A DNA stretch of 55,024 nucleotides from Thermoplasmata archaeon (GTDB taxonomy: Archaea; Thermoplasmatota; Thermoplasmata; Lutacidiplasmatales; UBA184). Each line of letters opens with the position of its first letter. Position 1 is the first letter of the stretch. A program made the position numbers and the translations under genes. The notes below the pieces were generated by a model. That model saw nothing but the letters and a program-made list of their open reading frames with translations. It ran no database searches and had not been told where the DNA came from. The stretch is from the NCBI GenBank assembly GCA_021798195.1, contig JAJZYH010000010.1:1-55024 (forward strand), written 5' to 3'. Positions 25,191-33,992 of the stretch are shown here, piece after piece.

Positions 25191-27639
25191 GGAGCGCCGC
25201 CACGGGGGTGGCAAGGGTCGCCGGTGCCTCTTCCTCCCCTTCCTCGCGCTCGGATCCGTCGGAGGCGTCGTCGGAGCCGGAGCCTCCCCCCAGCCGCTGC
25301 TGGACGGACCCCCTGAGGAGGCTCTCGTCATCCCATCCGAAGACCTCCGTGACCCGGGAGAGGGTCTGGGCGATCCGCTGGGCGTAGTACTCGTAGTCCG
25401 GGGTCCTCGTGAAGGGCCTTCCCTCCCCCTCCAGGTACGGCTCGATCTCCATGGGCTTCTTCTGGGCGTCGACCACCACACCGGCGATCTTCATGCCCGG
25501 GATCACGTCATACCCCTCGCTCTGGAGCCTCTTGAACAGGCGCAAGAAGGGGAGGCTATCCTTGGTGGCCGCCTCGTACTCGTTCTCCGCCCGCACCGTC
25601 CGGGCGATCACGAGCTTCGAGGGGGGCACCTCCCCGGTCTGCCGGCTCCGCCGCACCGTCTCCACGATCTCCCGGGAGCGCTTCACGGCCTGGTCCGTCG
25701 CCCCGTCGAGAATGAGGTCGAAGATCTCGAGGAGCGCCTCGGACTGCAGGTCGAACGAATCGGTCCGGCGCGTCTCGTAGCCCCGGACCACGCGCTCCTC
25801 GGTGGGCCAGGCCTGCTTCGCCACGTAGCGCTTCTTGGCCCCGTGGCTGAAGAAGGCGCTGTAGACGCTCTGGAACTCCATGGTGGAGCCCTCCCGGGAG
25901 AACTGGGCGGCGAGCTTCTCGCCGAAGGCGCGGGAGCCCTCCAGGGAGGGCTCCGGGGACCGGACGAAGATGCTGTCGGTGTCGGAGTAGATCACCTCGG
26001 CCCCCTGCCGCTCCACCTCGCGGATCACCTCGGTGATGCGCTGCCGGGCGAAGGCCGTGATGGCCGCGCCGATCTGCTTGTCGGTGAATCGGTAGAAGGC
26101 GCTCGCCAGCACGCCGTAGAAGGAGTTCATGAGCACCTTCACCGCGGCCTGGAGCCCGTCGTAGTACTGGGCCGTCTCGGGCGAGGACGCCTCCTTCGCC
26201 CGGCGCTTCAGCGCGTCCCGTTCCGCCATGAGGTCCTTGAGGATCTCGGGGATGAGCCCCGGCCGCACCTCCTTGGGGAGGAAGCGGGCCCCGTTGGGCG
26301 CCACGAGGGTCCCCTCCGGGGAAAGGGTGGTGAAGCAGATGTTGTGGCTGATGATGATGGAGGGGTACATGGACTTGAAGTCCAGGACCACCACCCACCG
26401 GGCGAGCTGCGGCCGGAGCCCATGGACATAGCCCCCCTCGATGGGGCTCTCCCGCCCCCTCCGCCGGGTGGGCGGGACGCCGATCCCCTGCCGGTCCGCG
26501 GCCCGGATGAGGAGCGCATCCACGAGGGTGCTGGTGCGCCCGTTGAGGCCCTCCTCCAGGTAGAGCCCCGTGACGGCGGCGAGGTCCATCGCCTTGTCCA
26601 TGGCCCGGAGCTTCCGGAGCACCCGGAGGGCCAGCTCGGCGTCCTTCTCGCAGTACTCGAGGACCCTCTGGGGATCGCGGGCCCACTCGGCATCCATGGC
26701 CCGGCGGTCCACGTCGAGCTTCCCCTCCCCCAGGAGCTGCTCCGCCACGTACTGGAGGGTCTCCTGCTTGGGGCGCAGCATCTGCCGCGCCGACCACCAG
26801 GCATCGGCGATGACGCGTCCGTGGGCCCTCCATTTCCGGTCCGAGACGTCGGAGAGCGGGGCGAGGTCCCGGCCGAAGGAGAACTCCGCGTCGGAGATCC
26901 CCCGCGCCTTCGCCCGCTCCAGGAGGAGCGGGATGTCGTACCCGCCGATGTTGTACCCGGTGAGGATGTCCGGGTCCGTCTCCCGGATGTGCGCCACGAA
27001 CTGCCGGAGGGTCTTCTCCTCCGACTCCGCGGCGAACCGGAACGGGCGCGGAGGGGACCCGGGGGACTCCACCACGCCGCAGATGCAGAAGATCCGGCGG
27101 TCCTTGAGGGAGTTCTCGATGTCGAACGCGAGGTAGGTGAGAGGGGCCCGGAAGCTCGCGGTCCGGTGCAGCGTTCCCTCCACCACCCGGACGACCTCCT
27201 GCGTGGTGTACCGGGTCTGGAGCGCCTCGGGTTCCGGTTCGGCGTCGAAGGTCACCGTGAGCCCCGCGTCCTGGTCGTAGAGGAACCGGTGGGCGAAGGG
27301 GATGTCGCAGGCGAGCACGTTGGGGTTGTCCGGGTCCCGCTCCAGGCGACGGCGGAGTTCGGGCACCTTCCATGGATGGCGGATCTCGATGCGGGCCGCG
27401 GGCCGCTCCCGTCCGGCCACCCAGAGGGTCACGTCCTTTCGCCCGACGAACTCGGGATCCGCCGCAAGCGCCCGGAGCTCCTCGGGAGTCGGCTCCACCA
27501 GGTGGAACCAGGGCCGGAACCCATGGACGCGCGCGGTCACGGACCGCCCTTCCCGGGTCCGGCCGAAGAGCTCCACCACCACGCCGTCCCCCTCGGCCTG
27601 GTAGGAACCCCCGACGAGGAACAACTCGTACCGGCTCAC
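25129..27639 (-). CDS. polB: DNA polymerase B with 3'-5' exonuclease
   Basis: An 836-residue family-B replicative polymerase. The N-terminal domain is followed by exonuclease motifs FDIENS (172-177, Asp173/Glu175), NIGGYDIP (230-237) and YCEKD (329-333), then polymerase motifs DFKSMYPS (420-427), KVLMNSFYG (501-509) and YSDTDS (551-556). All catalytic aspartates are present. An acidic linker and a Ser/Lys/Arg-rich end finish in QRTLAEL, which resembles a PCNA-interacting box but lacks the aromatic pair. The GTG start overlaps the stop of the uracil-DNA glycosylase gene (GTGA), so the two proteins are made together. Confidence 0.95.
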   Translation of the reverse strand: MSRYELFLVGGSYQAEGDGVVVELFGRTREGRSVTARVHGFRPWFHLVEPTPEELRALAADPEFVGRKDVTLWVAGRERPAARIEIRHPWKVPELRRRLERDPDNPNVLACDIPFAHRFLYDQDAGLTVTFDAEPEPEALQTRYTTQEVVRVVEGTLHRTASFRAPLTYLAFDIENSLKDRRIFCICGVVESPGSPPRPFRFAAESEEKTLRQFVAHIRETDPDILTGYNIGGYDIPLLLERAKARGISDAEFSFGRDLAPLSDVSDRKWRAHGRVIADAWWSARQMLRPKQETLQYVAEQLLGEGKLDVDRRAMDAEWARDPQRVLEYCEKDAELALRVLRKLRAMDKAMDLAAVTGLYLEEGLNGRTSTLVDALLIRAADRQGIGVPPTRRRGRESPIEGGYVHGLRPQLARWVVVLDFKSMYPSIIISHNICFTTLSPEGTLVAPNGARFLPKEVRPGLIPEILKDLMAERDALKRRAKEASSPETAQYYDGLQAAVKVLMNSFYGVLASAFYRFTDKQIGAAITAFARQRITEVIREVERQGAEVIYSDTDSIFVRSPEPSLEGSRAFGEKLAAQFSREGSTMEFQSVYSAFFSHGAKKRYVAKQAWPTEERVVRGYETRRTDSFDLQSEALLEIFDLILDGATDQAVKRSREIVETVRRSRQTGEVPPSKLVIARTVRAENEYEAATKDSLPFLRLFKRLQSEGYDVIPGMKIAGVVVDAQKKPMEIEPYLEGEGRPFTRTPDYEYYAQRIAQTLSRVTEVFGWDDESLLRGSVQQRLGGGSGSDDASDGSEREEGEEEAPATLATPVAALLTGPSAGPSRKSRQRTLAEL

Positions 27640-28262
27640 GGGGAAGGGACGTCCCCTCCCTGTAAGAGGGTTTTGGCGAGGGGCCCACCGGTCGTTCCCG
27701 GGACGGGGCCCGGTGCGGTCTCTCCCGGCGGGATCCGCCCCGCCCGGAGGTCCGGGAGCACGGACCGGAGCGAGCGCAGGTCCTCCTCCCACCGCGCCCG
27801 GTACCGGGGTCCGTGGAGGAGGGCGGCGGGATGGAGGAGGGGGAAGAGAGGGAGCCCTCCCCAGCCCCACAGGCGCCCCGCGGCCGAGGTGATGGGCAAC
27901 GCGTCCGGCCGGAACGCCTCCAGAGCGTGGCTCCCCAGGGTGATGAGCCCGCGGGGACGCAGGCGATGGATCTTCTCCTGGAGCCAGGGGGCGCATGCCC
28001 CCGCCGCCTCCGGAAGGAAGCGGTTCCCCGGGGGCCGGCACATCACGACGTTGGTGATGCCGAACTCCCAGGGCTCGAGAGACAGCGCCTCGATGGCCCT
28101 CGCCAGGATGCGGCCCGCGGAGCCCACGAAGGGGAGCCCCATCCGGTCCTCGTCCCGCCCCGGGGCCTCCCCCACGAAGAGCAGGACCGGAGAGGGAGGG
28201 CCGCGGTAGATCACGATATTGGTCCGCGTTCTCGCGAGGACGCACCGCCGGCATCGGCGCAT
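27636..28262 (-). CDS. Uracil-DNA glycosylase, family 4
   Basis: A 208-residue iron-sulfur uracil-DNA glycosylase. Cluster cysteines are Cys4, Cys7, Cys75 and Cys90. [20 protein letters not shown] (31-50) is the water-activating and uracil-binding region, and the leucine-loop motif is HPAALL (144-149). Because Cys4 sits so near the start, an upstream GTG at 28340 may be the real start and would add 26 residues. The stop overlaps the polB GTG, tying uracil removal to a replicative polymerase of a class known to stall at template uracil. Confidence 0.92.
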   Translation of the reverse strand: MRRCRRCVLARTRTNIVIYRGPPSPVLLFVGEAPGRDEDRMGLPFVGSAGRILARAIEALSLEPWEFGITNVVMCRPPGNRFLPEAAGACAPWLQEKIHRLRPRGLITLGSHALEAFRPDALPITSAAGRLWGWGGLPLFPLLHPAALLHGPRYRARWEEDLRSLRSVLPDLRAGRIPPGETAPGPVPGTTGGPLAKTLLQGGDVPSP

Positions 28263-28687
28263 TTCCGCTGGCCAGTCGGGCCCGGGACGGAGCTCCGGCC
28301 CGGTCTGCGCCGTTTCCCCGCCTCGGCCCGGGCGTCCCACGCCCCACCGATGGATCCGTCGGAGTTCATGGTTTCGGAGGAGCGGGATGCCCCGGGTGCC
28401 GGCGACCTTCCGAAGAGCCCCGCTCCGGAAAGGGGCGGTCCCCCGGCCGAAGGTTCCCTTCCACCTCGGGAGGGATCTGGGGTTCGGAGGGGTCGGGGCA
28501 CGGCTTTCGCCCTTCTCCGGGGACGCCCGCGGGGGGATCCCGGTTCCAAAGGAAGCCCCCCGGCGCGCCGCCGGGGAGCCCGTCCCCCGCCCCGAGAGAA
28601 GAGACGTTGCGGCACACGGTCCATGGGGCGGATCCCGCTCCCCGGGGTCCCATAGGACCCTCCCCGCCGCCCGGACACCGCATACCC

Positions 28688-28695
28688 TTTTATAC
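28688..28695 (+). promoter_or_regulatory. TATA box of the S12-S7-EF-2 operon
   Basis: TTTTATAC predicts transcription from about 28718, leaving roughly 14 leader bases before GTG 28732. Confidence 0.7.
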
Positions 28696-28709
28696 AGCAT
28701 CTTGGTGCG

Positions 28710-28728
28710 TCGCCTCCCCAAGAGGCGA
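28710..28728. promoter_or_regulatory. 7-bp inverted repeat at the S12 operon start site
   Basis: TCGCCTC and GAGGCGA flank a CCCAA spacer. The repeat straddles the predicted transcription start, and its right arm carries the GAGG that precedes the GTG. It could be an operator, or an RNA hairpin hiding the ribosome site if transcription begins further upstream. Confidence 0.45.
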
Positions 28729-28731
28729 CCT

Positions 28732-29172
28732 GTGACCCCTCCACCTCCGCCCGGCGCATTCACCGCCGGCAAGCTGAAGCATCTCCGCCAGCGACGGCGC
28801 TGGTCGGACCGCTACTACAAGCGCCGCGTGCTCCACCTCAAGGAGAAGTCGGACCCTCTGGAGGGAGCTCCCCAGGCCCGGGGCATCGTGATCGAGAAGG
28901 TGGGCGTGGAGGCCAAGCAGCCCAACTCGGCGATCCGCAAGTGCGTCAAGGTCCAGTTGATCAAGAACGGCCGGCAGATCTCCGCGTTCGCGGTGGGGGA
29001 CGGGGCCATCAACTACATCGACGAGCACGACGAGGTGCTGGTGGAAGGCATCGGGGGCCGGATGGGCCGTTCCTACGGGGACATCCCCGGCGTCCGCTAC
29101 AAGGTCATCAAGGTGAACAACGTCTCGCTCGACGAGCTCGTCCGCGGGCGGAAGGAGAAACCGCAGCGATGA
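28732..29172 (+). CDS. rps12: 30S ribosomal protein S12
   Basis: A 146-residue archaeal S12 (uS12) of the decoding centre. The universally conserved segments are [21 protein letters not shown] near residues 62-82 and [14 protein letters not shown] with VEGIGG after it. The start is a GTG with weak GAGG pairing just upstream; in-frame TTG and GTG codons at 28702 and 28705 precede the predicted transcription start. S7 follows with an ATGA overlap and EF-2 after it, the conserved archaeal str order without EF-1alpha. Confidence 0.93.
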   Translation: MTPPPPPGAFTAGKLKHLRQRRRWSDRYYKRRVLHLKEKSDPLEGAPQARGIVIEKVGVEAKQPNSAIRKCVKVQLIKNGRQISAFAVGDGAINYIDEHDEVLVEGIGGRMGRSYGDIPGVRYKVIKVNNVSLDELVRGRKEKPQR

Positions 29173-29843
29173 GCGACGAGGAAGCCATCCCCCCTCCTCC
29201 CGCCGTTCCCGGGGAGGCGGCGCCTACCGAAGCCGCCCCGCCCCCGAAGCCGGCGGCCCCCGCCCGGCCTCGCATCCCGTTCCCCCCGCTCTTCGGGAAG
29301 TACCCCTTCGACGGGGTCCAGGTGCACGACCCGGGGCTCGTGAATTGCATCTCCCTGGACCCGGTCTACTGGCCGCATTCGGAGGGGAAGCTCGCCGTGC
29401 GGCCCTTTGCCAAGACGCACATGCACCTGGTGGAGCGCCTGGCGAACCACCTCATGAAGACCGGCCGCTTCTCCGGGAAGAAGACCAAGGCGCTCAACGT
29501 GATCCGGGAGGCCTTCGCGAAGCTCGCGAAGGAGCAACCCGACGTGAACCCTCTGCAGCTCCTCGTGGACGCCGTGGAGAACGCCGCGCCGCGGGAGGAG
29601 GTGACCCGGCTCCAGTTCGGAGGGATCTCCGTGCCCCGGGCCGTGGACGCCTCGCCGGTCCGGCGGCTCAACGTGGCCATCCGGAACCTCGCCCTGGGTG
29701 CCATGCAGGCGCCCAAGAGCAAGGGGACCGCCATCGCCGATGCGCTGGCCCGGGAGATCGCGCTGGCCGCCAAGGGGGACATGAACTCCTTCGCGGTGGC
29801 CCGGAAGGAAGAAGTGGAGCGCGTGGCCCAATCGGCGCGGTAG
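29169..29843 (+). CDS. rps7: 30S ribosomal protein S7
   Basis: A 224-residue archaeal S7 (uS7), a primary 16S rRNA-binding protein of the small-subunit head. The family portion starts at [16 protein letters not shown] and includes [13 protein letters not shown] and [14 protein letters not shown]. About 40 extra residues at the N-terminus are Pro/Ala-rich and probably disordered. The ATG overlaps the S12 stop. Confidence 0.95.
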   Translation: MSDEEAIPPPPAVPGEAAPTEAAPPPKPAAPARPRIPFPPLFGKYPFDGVQVHDPGLVNCISLDPVYWPHSEGKLAVRPFAKTHMHLVERLANHLMKTGRFSGKKTKALNVIREAFAKLAKEQPDVNPLQLLVDAVENAAPREEVTRLQFGGISVPRAVDASPVRRLNVAIRNLALGAMQAPKSKGTAIADALAREIALAAKGDMNSFAVARKEEVERVAQSAR

Positions 29844-29879
29844 GCCGCGGGCAGCACGGGGAATAGGAGGCAAGGGCAC

Positions 29880-32084
29880 ATGGGACACATCCGATCCGAG
29901 CTGGCGCAGGCGATCCCCGCCATGATGCACCAACTGGAGAACATCCGGAACATCGGCATCGTGGCGCACATCCACCACGGGAAGACCACGCTCTCGGACA
30001 ATCTCCTCGCCGCCGCCGGGATGATCTCCAACGAGCTTGCGGGCAAGCAGCTCTACCTCAACTTCGACGAGCAGGAGCAGGCGCGCCTCCTCACCATCAA
30101 CAACGCCGACGTGACCATCGTGCACCCCTACGAGGGGAAGGACTACCTCATCAACCTCATCGACACCCCCGGCCACGTGGACTTCGGGGGCGACGTGACC
30201 CGGGCCATGCGGGCGGTGGACGGGGCGGTGGTCCTGGTCTGCGCCGTGGAGGGGGTCATGGCCCAGACCGAGACCGTCCTGCGGCAGGCGCTCCGGGAGA
30301 AGGTGAAGCCGGTCCTGTTCATCAACAAGGTGGACCGGGCCATCAAGGAGCTCAAGCTCACCTCGGAGTCGATGCAGAAGCGGTTCGTGAGCATCATCTC
30401 CGAGGTCAACGAGCTCATCCGGCGCATGGCCCCCCCCGAGTACGTGGAGTCCTGGCAGGTGAAGGTGGAGAACGGGTCCGTGGCCTTCGGGAGCGGCTAC
30501 GAGAACTGGGCCATCAGCTTCCCCTACATGCAGCGCTCCAAGGTGACGTTCAAGGACATCTTCGAGCTCGTGAGCACCGGGCGGTCCAAGGAACTCGCCA
30601 CCAAGGCCCGGATCAACGACGTGGTGTTCGACATGGTGGTGCGCCACCTTCCGAGCCCCCTCGAGGCGCAGAAGTACCGGATCCCCCACATCTGGAAGGG
30701 GGACCTCTCCAGCGAGGTGGGCCGGGCGATGCTCGCCACCGATCCCAACGGCCCCCTCGCCTTCATGATCACCGACATCACCATGGACCCCAACGCGGGG
30801 GAGATCGCCACCGGGCGGGTCTTCTCCGGACGCCTCACCAAGGGGATGGAGGTGCTCCTCGCGGGCACCAAGTCCAAGAACCGGGTCCAGCACGTGAGCC
30901 TGTTCATGGGTCCCGAGCGGCTCATGGTCGACGAGGTGGGCGCCGGCAACATCGCCGCCGTGATCGGGCTCACCGACGCCTTCGCGGGCTCCACCGTGAG
31001 CACCGTGCCCGACATGGTGCAGTTCGAGGAGATCCGGCACGTCTCCGAACCCGTGGTGACCGTGGCCATCGAGCCGAAGCACATGGGGGACCTCCCCAAG
31101 CTCATCGAGACCATGCGCAAGGTGGCGAAGGAGGATGCCTCCCTCCGCGTGGAGATCAACAACGAGACGGGGGAGCACCTCCTCTCGGGGATGGGCGAAC
31201 TCCACCTGGAGATCACCCAGTACCGGATCGTGAACGACTACCACGTGGACATCACCGCCTCGAAGCCCATCGTGGTCTACCGGGAGACGGTGGCCGGGAA
31301 GAGCCCGGAGGCCTTCGAGGGAAAGTCCCCCAACAAGCACAACCGGTTCTACATCGAGGTGGAACCGCTCCCCGCGGCCGTGGTGAAGGCCATCCAGGAG
31401 GGGGAGATCGCCCAGGGAAAGTCCTTCAAGGACATCAAGACGGTGGTGAACAAGCTCGTGGAGCTGGGGATCGACCGGGACGAGGCCCGGGGGATCACCG
31501 CCGTGGAGGGGACCAACATCCTCTTCGATGATACCAAGGGGATCCAGTACCTCCATGAGACGATGGAACTCATCATCGACGCCTTCAAGGAGGCGATGAA
31601 CCGGGGCCCCCTTGCTGCCGAGAAGGTTTACGGGCTCAAGGTCCGCCTGGTCGACGCGAAGCTCCACGAGGACTCCATCCACCGGGGTCCCGGGCAGGTG
31701 ATCCCCGCGGCCCGCTCCGCGATCTACGGGGCCATGACCACCGCGGGGCGGGTCCTCCTGGAACCCCTGAGCAAGGTCACGGTGAACGTCCCGCAGGATG
31801 TCTTGAGCGGGGCCACCCGGGAGCTGCAGCGGCGCCGCGGCGAGATCCTCGACATGAACCAGGTGGGGGATCTCAACACCGTGGTGGCCAAGGTCCCCGT
31901 GGCGGAGCTCTTCGGGTTCGCGAGCGACCTGCGGTCCTCCACGGCGGGGAAGGTCCTCTGGTCCACCGAGTCCATGGGATTCGAGCGCCTCCCCTCCGAC
32001 ATGCAGGCCGCCGTGGTGGCCGAGGTCCGGACCCGGCGGGGCCTCAAGCCGGAACCGTACGACGCCGCCTACTACGCGGGGTAG
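29880..32084 (+). CDS. fusA: Translation elongation factor EF-2
   Basis: A 734-residue translocase GTPase that moves tRNA and mRNA through the ribosome. DTPGH (95-99) and NKVD (149-152) are canonical, and the diphthamide histidine is present in SIHRGPGQ. The P-loop reads AHIHHGKTT (29-37) where most EF-2 proteins have AHIDHGKTT, and switch I reads ARLLTI (68-73) instead of ARGITI. The protein is otherwise full length and well conserved, so these are probably lineage changes. GGAGG at 29867-29871 precedes the ATG. Confidence 0.95.
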   Translation: MGHIRSELAQAIPAMMHQLENIRNIGIVAHIHHGKTTLSDNLLAAAGMISNELAGKQLYLNFDEQEQARLLTINNADVTIVHPYEGKDYLINLIDTPGHVDFGGDVTRAMRAVDGAVVLVCAVEGVMAQTETVLRQALREKVKPVLFINKVDRAIKELKLTSESMQKRFVSIISEVNELIRRMAPPEYVESWQVKVENGSVAFGSGYENWAISFPYMQRSKVTFKDIFELVSTGRSKELATKARINDVVFDMVVRHLPSPLEAQKYRIPHIWKGDLSSEVGRAMLATDPNGPLAFMITDITMDPNAGEIATGRVFSGRLTKGMEVLLAGTKSKNRVQHVSLFMGPERLMVDEVGAGNIAAVIGLTDAFAGSTVSTVPDMVQFEEIRHVSEPVVTVAIEPKHMGDLPKLIETMRKVAKEDASLRVEINNETGEHLLSGMGELHLEITQYRIVNDYHVDITASKPIVVYRETVAGKSPEAFEGKSPNKHNRFYIEVEPLPAAVVKAIQEGEIAQGKSFKDIKTVVNKLVELGIDRDEARGITAVEGTNILFDDTKGIQYLHETMELIIDAFKEAMNRGPLAAEKVYGLKVRLVDAKLHEDSIHRGPGQVIPAARSAIYGAMTTAGRVLLEPLSKVTVNVPQDVLSGATRELQRRRGEILDMNQVGDLNTVVAKVPVAELFGFASDLRSSTAGKVLWSTESMGFERLPSDMQAAVVAEVRTRRGLKPEPYDAAYYAG

Positions 32085-32563
32085 TCCCCGCGCCCTTCCC
32101 GGGTGCGCAGCGTCGTCGCGGCGGATGGTTCCCCTCCCGGGGTCCGCCGGAGGAAGGTCCGAAGGATCCCGGAGCGACTGCGGGATTCCGGCAGGGAGTG
32201 GACCCGCGTCCGGGAGAGATTATGTCCCACGCTCCGGATCCTGTCCCGGCCCCCCGCGGCGTGGGAGACCCAGAGCCCGGCGAAGCGGATGGAGGAAAGG
32301 CCGCCGGATCGTCACCAGGGGGGAACGGCTACCAGGTGAGGGAGGCGAGAGGATCCCGACCGTCCTGAGGACCGAGAGCCGGGACGGGAGAGACCCGGAC
32401 GGAGGGGGAGGACATGGAGCGGAGATCCCCCAACCCGACCGGGAGGGAAGGTTGGGCGGGGGGATCGAGCCCGGAAGGGTGAGGGATGCCGGGGGCGGGG
32501 GCCATCGGGGGGCGCTCTTGTCACGCGGGCTAATGGAAATAATTGGAATGGAAGGGGAGGTGC
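32085..32563. other. Intergenic region after EF-2
   Basis: I see no convincing gene here; the open frames are Gly/Arg-rich and lack features. The last 35 bases contain the unusually AT-rich TAATGGAAATAATTGG, probably the promoter of the toxin-antitoxin pair. RNase P or SRP RNA was considered and not supported. Confidence 0.5.
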
Positions 32564-32782
32564 ATGCCGACAGACACGATGACGAGCATCTCCGTGCACA
32601 GCTCGACCCTGAAGATGCTCCAGTCGTTCAAGAAGGGCGACATGACCTGGGACGACGTGCTGATCGACTTCATCGAGGAGCACGTCCCCAAAGAGTTCGT
32701 CATGGAGATGGTCCGACGCTCCGAGGAGGACCCCAGGATTCCGTGGGACGACGTCCAAAGGCGAAGGAAGCAGGGACGGTAG
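32564..32782 (+). CDS. Antitoxin-like protein of a RelE pair
   Basis: A 72-residue protein: a short strand TSISVHSSTLKML suited to a ribbon-helix-helix or similar DNA-binding end, then WDDVLIDFIEEHVP and a basic C-terminal helix. It resembles the small antitoxins paired with archaeal RelE proteins, including in having a conserved W-D-D in mid-protein. AGGGGAGGTG lies directly before ATG 32564. The toxin starts four bases after its stop. Confidence 0.7.
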   Translation: MPTDTMTSISVHSSTLKMLQSFKKGDMTWDDVLIDFIEEHVPKEFVMEMVRRSEEDPRIPWDDVQRRRKQGR

Positions 32783-32786
32783 GCAC

Positions 32787-33071
32787 GTGCCGGCCGTCAG
32801 AATGACGCACGAGGCGGCGGGGGAGTACCTCGCCTTGCCTCTCCGTGTGGCCGACGAGTCCGACCGCCTCAAGGTGTTCCTGGCACGGAATCCGCTCCAC
32901 CTTCCACCCCGGGTGGATGTGAAGCTCATGGGGGGCGAGAAAGGGAAGAAGGTGTTTCGGCTCCGGGTGGGGGAGTGCAGGGCCGTCTTCACGTTCGACG
33001 GGGAAGTGGTCAAGTTCACCCGGTTCCGTCCCAGGCGGAGGGTCGGGTACGGGAGGTTGCCAAAGGGATGA
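32787..33071 (+). CDS. RelE/ParE-family toxin
   Basis: A 94-residue RelE-superfamily protein. An N-terminal two-helix part is followed by the core strands KKVFRLRVGECRAVFTFDGEVVKFTRFRPRRRVGY, which match the usual pattern of L-R-V-G-x-x-R plus a terminal R-x-x-x-Y. Members cleave mRNA on the ribosome or poison gyrase; the Arg-rich last strand is more like RelE. The GTG start follows the antitoxin closely, so the two form an operon. Confidence 0.78.
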   Translation: MPAVRMTHEAAGEYLALPLRVADESDRLKVFLARNPLHLPPRVDVKLMGGEKGKKVFRLRVGECRAVFTFDGEVVKFTRFRPRRRVGYGRLPKG

Positions 33072-33105
33072 GGCGGGACCGGGAACCCCCGTCCATTTGT
33101 CCGCC

Positions 33106-33273
33106 CTACTTCCTTTCCCGGTTCTCGAGTTCGTCGAGCTTCGTCTGGATCACGGGGAACTTGTCGGGGATGGTCCTGGAGGCTCTCTCTGCGACCTGCC
33201 GACGTATCGTGAACGGACGATCGCCCGTCCGGTGGTCCGACCCTGCTGTAGCTGGCCGGTGGATTTGTGTCAT
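33106..33273 (-). CDS. Possible 55-residue protein
   Basis: A short frame ending in a plausible helix (FTIRRQVAERASRTIPDKFPVIQTKLDELENRERK). A TATA-like GAAATGACATC lies about 30 bases upstream on the minus strand. It may be a small gene or the leftover 3' end of the disrupted element next to it. I do not recognise it. Confidence 0.35.
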   Translation of the reverse strand: MTQIHRPATAGSDHRTGDRPFTIRRQVAERASRTIPDKFPVIQTKLDELENRERK

Positions 33274-33304
33274 GGACGTGTTCCGTTCCGGTGGAGCCCG
33301 GATG

Positions 33305-33819
33305 TCATTTCCCCTGGGGTGGGGGGTGCGGGGGAAGGCCCCGTGCCTCACGTGTCCGCCTCCACCTGCCGTATGGGGAGGCCCAGGGGGAACTCCGAAG
33401 GGGGTTTCTCCCGAACGCTTCTTGGGGGATCTCGAAGACCTCCGCCCAGAGCGAGTCGTGGATCTGGGAGTTGTTCCAGTCGATGACCTCTTGGAGCGTG
33501 GGGAGCCGCCATCGGTGCTTGTCGTACTCGTGCCCCTGCCGTTCGAGCTTCCCGTGCTTCCTCTTCGAACGCACGATCCACGCGAGCTCTTTGGAGTGGG
33601 CCACCGTGAGGTCGCCATAGCCGAGCTCGCGCCGTCGTCGGTGGAAGGGATAGACGGTCCCGAAGGGCTCGAAGACGATGGGGGCGTCGGGGGAACCCTC
33701 GCCCGGAGCATGGCATAGGCCTCGGCGTTCATGGGGAATCCGAAGGTATTGGCCTTCTCGTTCTCCCAGATGGGCGCGTGGCTCGTGGTCTCTCCGAGGT
33801 CGATCCCTACGGTCGTCAC
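33305..33819 (-). pseudogene. Disrupted IS110-family transposase
   Basis: The first frame begins MTTVGIDLGETTSHAPI and runs to about residue 44, giving the first acidic motif of the DEDD transposase. A one-base shift near 33680 moves the reading into APIVFEPFGTVYPFHRR, then ELGYGDLTVAHSKELAWIV and RSKRKHG, the order of the IS110 N-terminal RuvC-like domain. After KRKHG (about 33550) the similarity ends, and the rest of the frame (LPTLQEVIDWNNSQIHDSLW) is unlike IS110 and may be other inserted DNA. The C-terminal serine domain is missing, so the gene is dead. Confidence 0.7.
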
Positions 33820-33855
33820 ATCGCGCGCATGGTGCTTGATCCTCTGGGTCGTGCG

Positions 33856-33911
33856 CGTCTCCTCCGGACCGCGACCTCGAACATCGGGTCGAGGTCGCGC
33901 TCGAGGAGACG
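33856..33911. repeat. Long imperfect inverted repeat upstream of the IS110 fragment
   Basis: Arms of 25 and 23 bases share TCGAGGTCGCG and AGGAGACG exactly around an 8-base loop (ACATCGGG). It lies 37-92 bases upstream of the transposase start, where IS110 elements keep the non-coding end that encodes their guide RNA. Origin from such an RNA is inference. Confidence 0.55.
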
Positions 33912-33954
33912 GGAAGGCCGACGCATTACGACCCGGTCACGGCCGGTGCCGGGG

Positions 33955-33964
33955 ATACATTTTT
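33955..33964 (+). promoter_or_regulatory. TATA box of the AIM24 cluster
   Basis: ATACATTTTT is centred about 33 bases before ATG 33993, giving a leader of about seven bases. Confidence 0.6.
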
Positions 33965-33992
33965 GTGCCCCTTCTCCCTCGCGCCGCCGTCC

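Larger units (their letters stand above)
28263..28731. other. Long intergenic region before the S12 operon
   Basis: Between the glycosylase gene and rps12 I see no credible protein: the open frames are Pro/Arg-rich and featureless. It may contain the N-terminal codons of the glycosylase up to 28340. The last 45 bases hold the S12 promoter and an inverted repeat. A structured RNA cannot be excluded, but no known RNA motif was recognised. Confidence 0.5.

Noticed and set aside
32085-32563. Possible RNase P or SRP RNA after EF-2 (GAGGAAAGGCCGCC and CCCGGAAGGGTGAGG catch the eye)
   Set aside because: The archaeal consensus elements do not match and no consistent overall pairing was seen.
32782-32791. 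GGCACGTGCC palindrome at the toxin start codon
   Set aside because: It lies between antitoxin and toxin, whereas antitoxin operators are normally before the antitoxin; a 10-bp palindrome is not rare by chance in such G+C-rich DNA.
33348-33716. A 122-residue minus-strand frame overlapping the IS110 remnant
   Set aside because: Composition is Arg/Pro-rich without similarity to any family, and the other two frames carry the transposase pieces.
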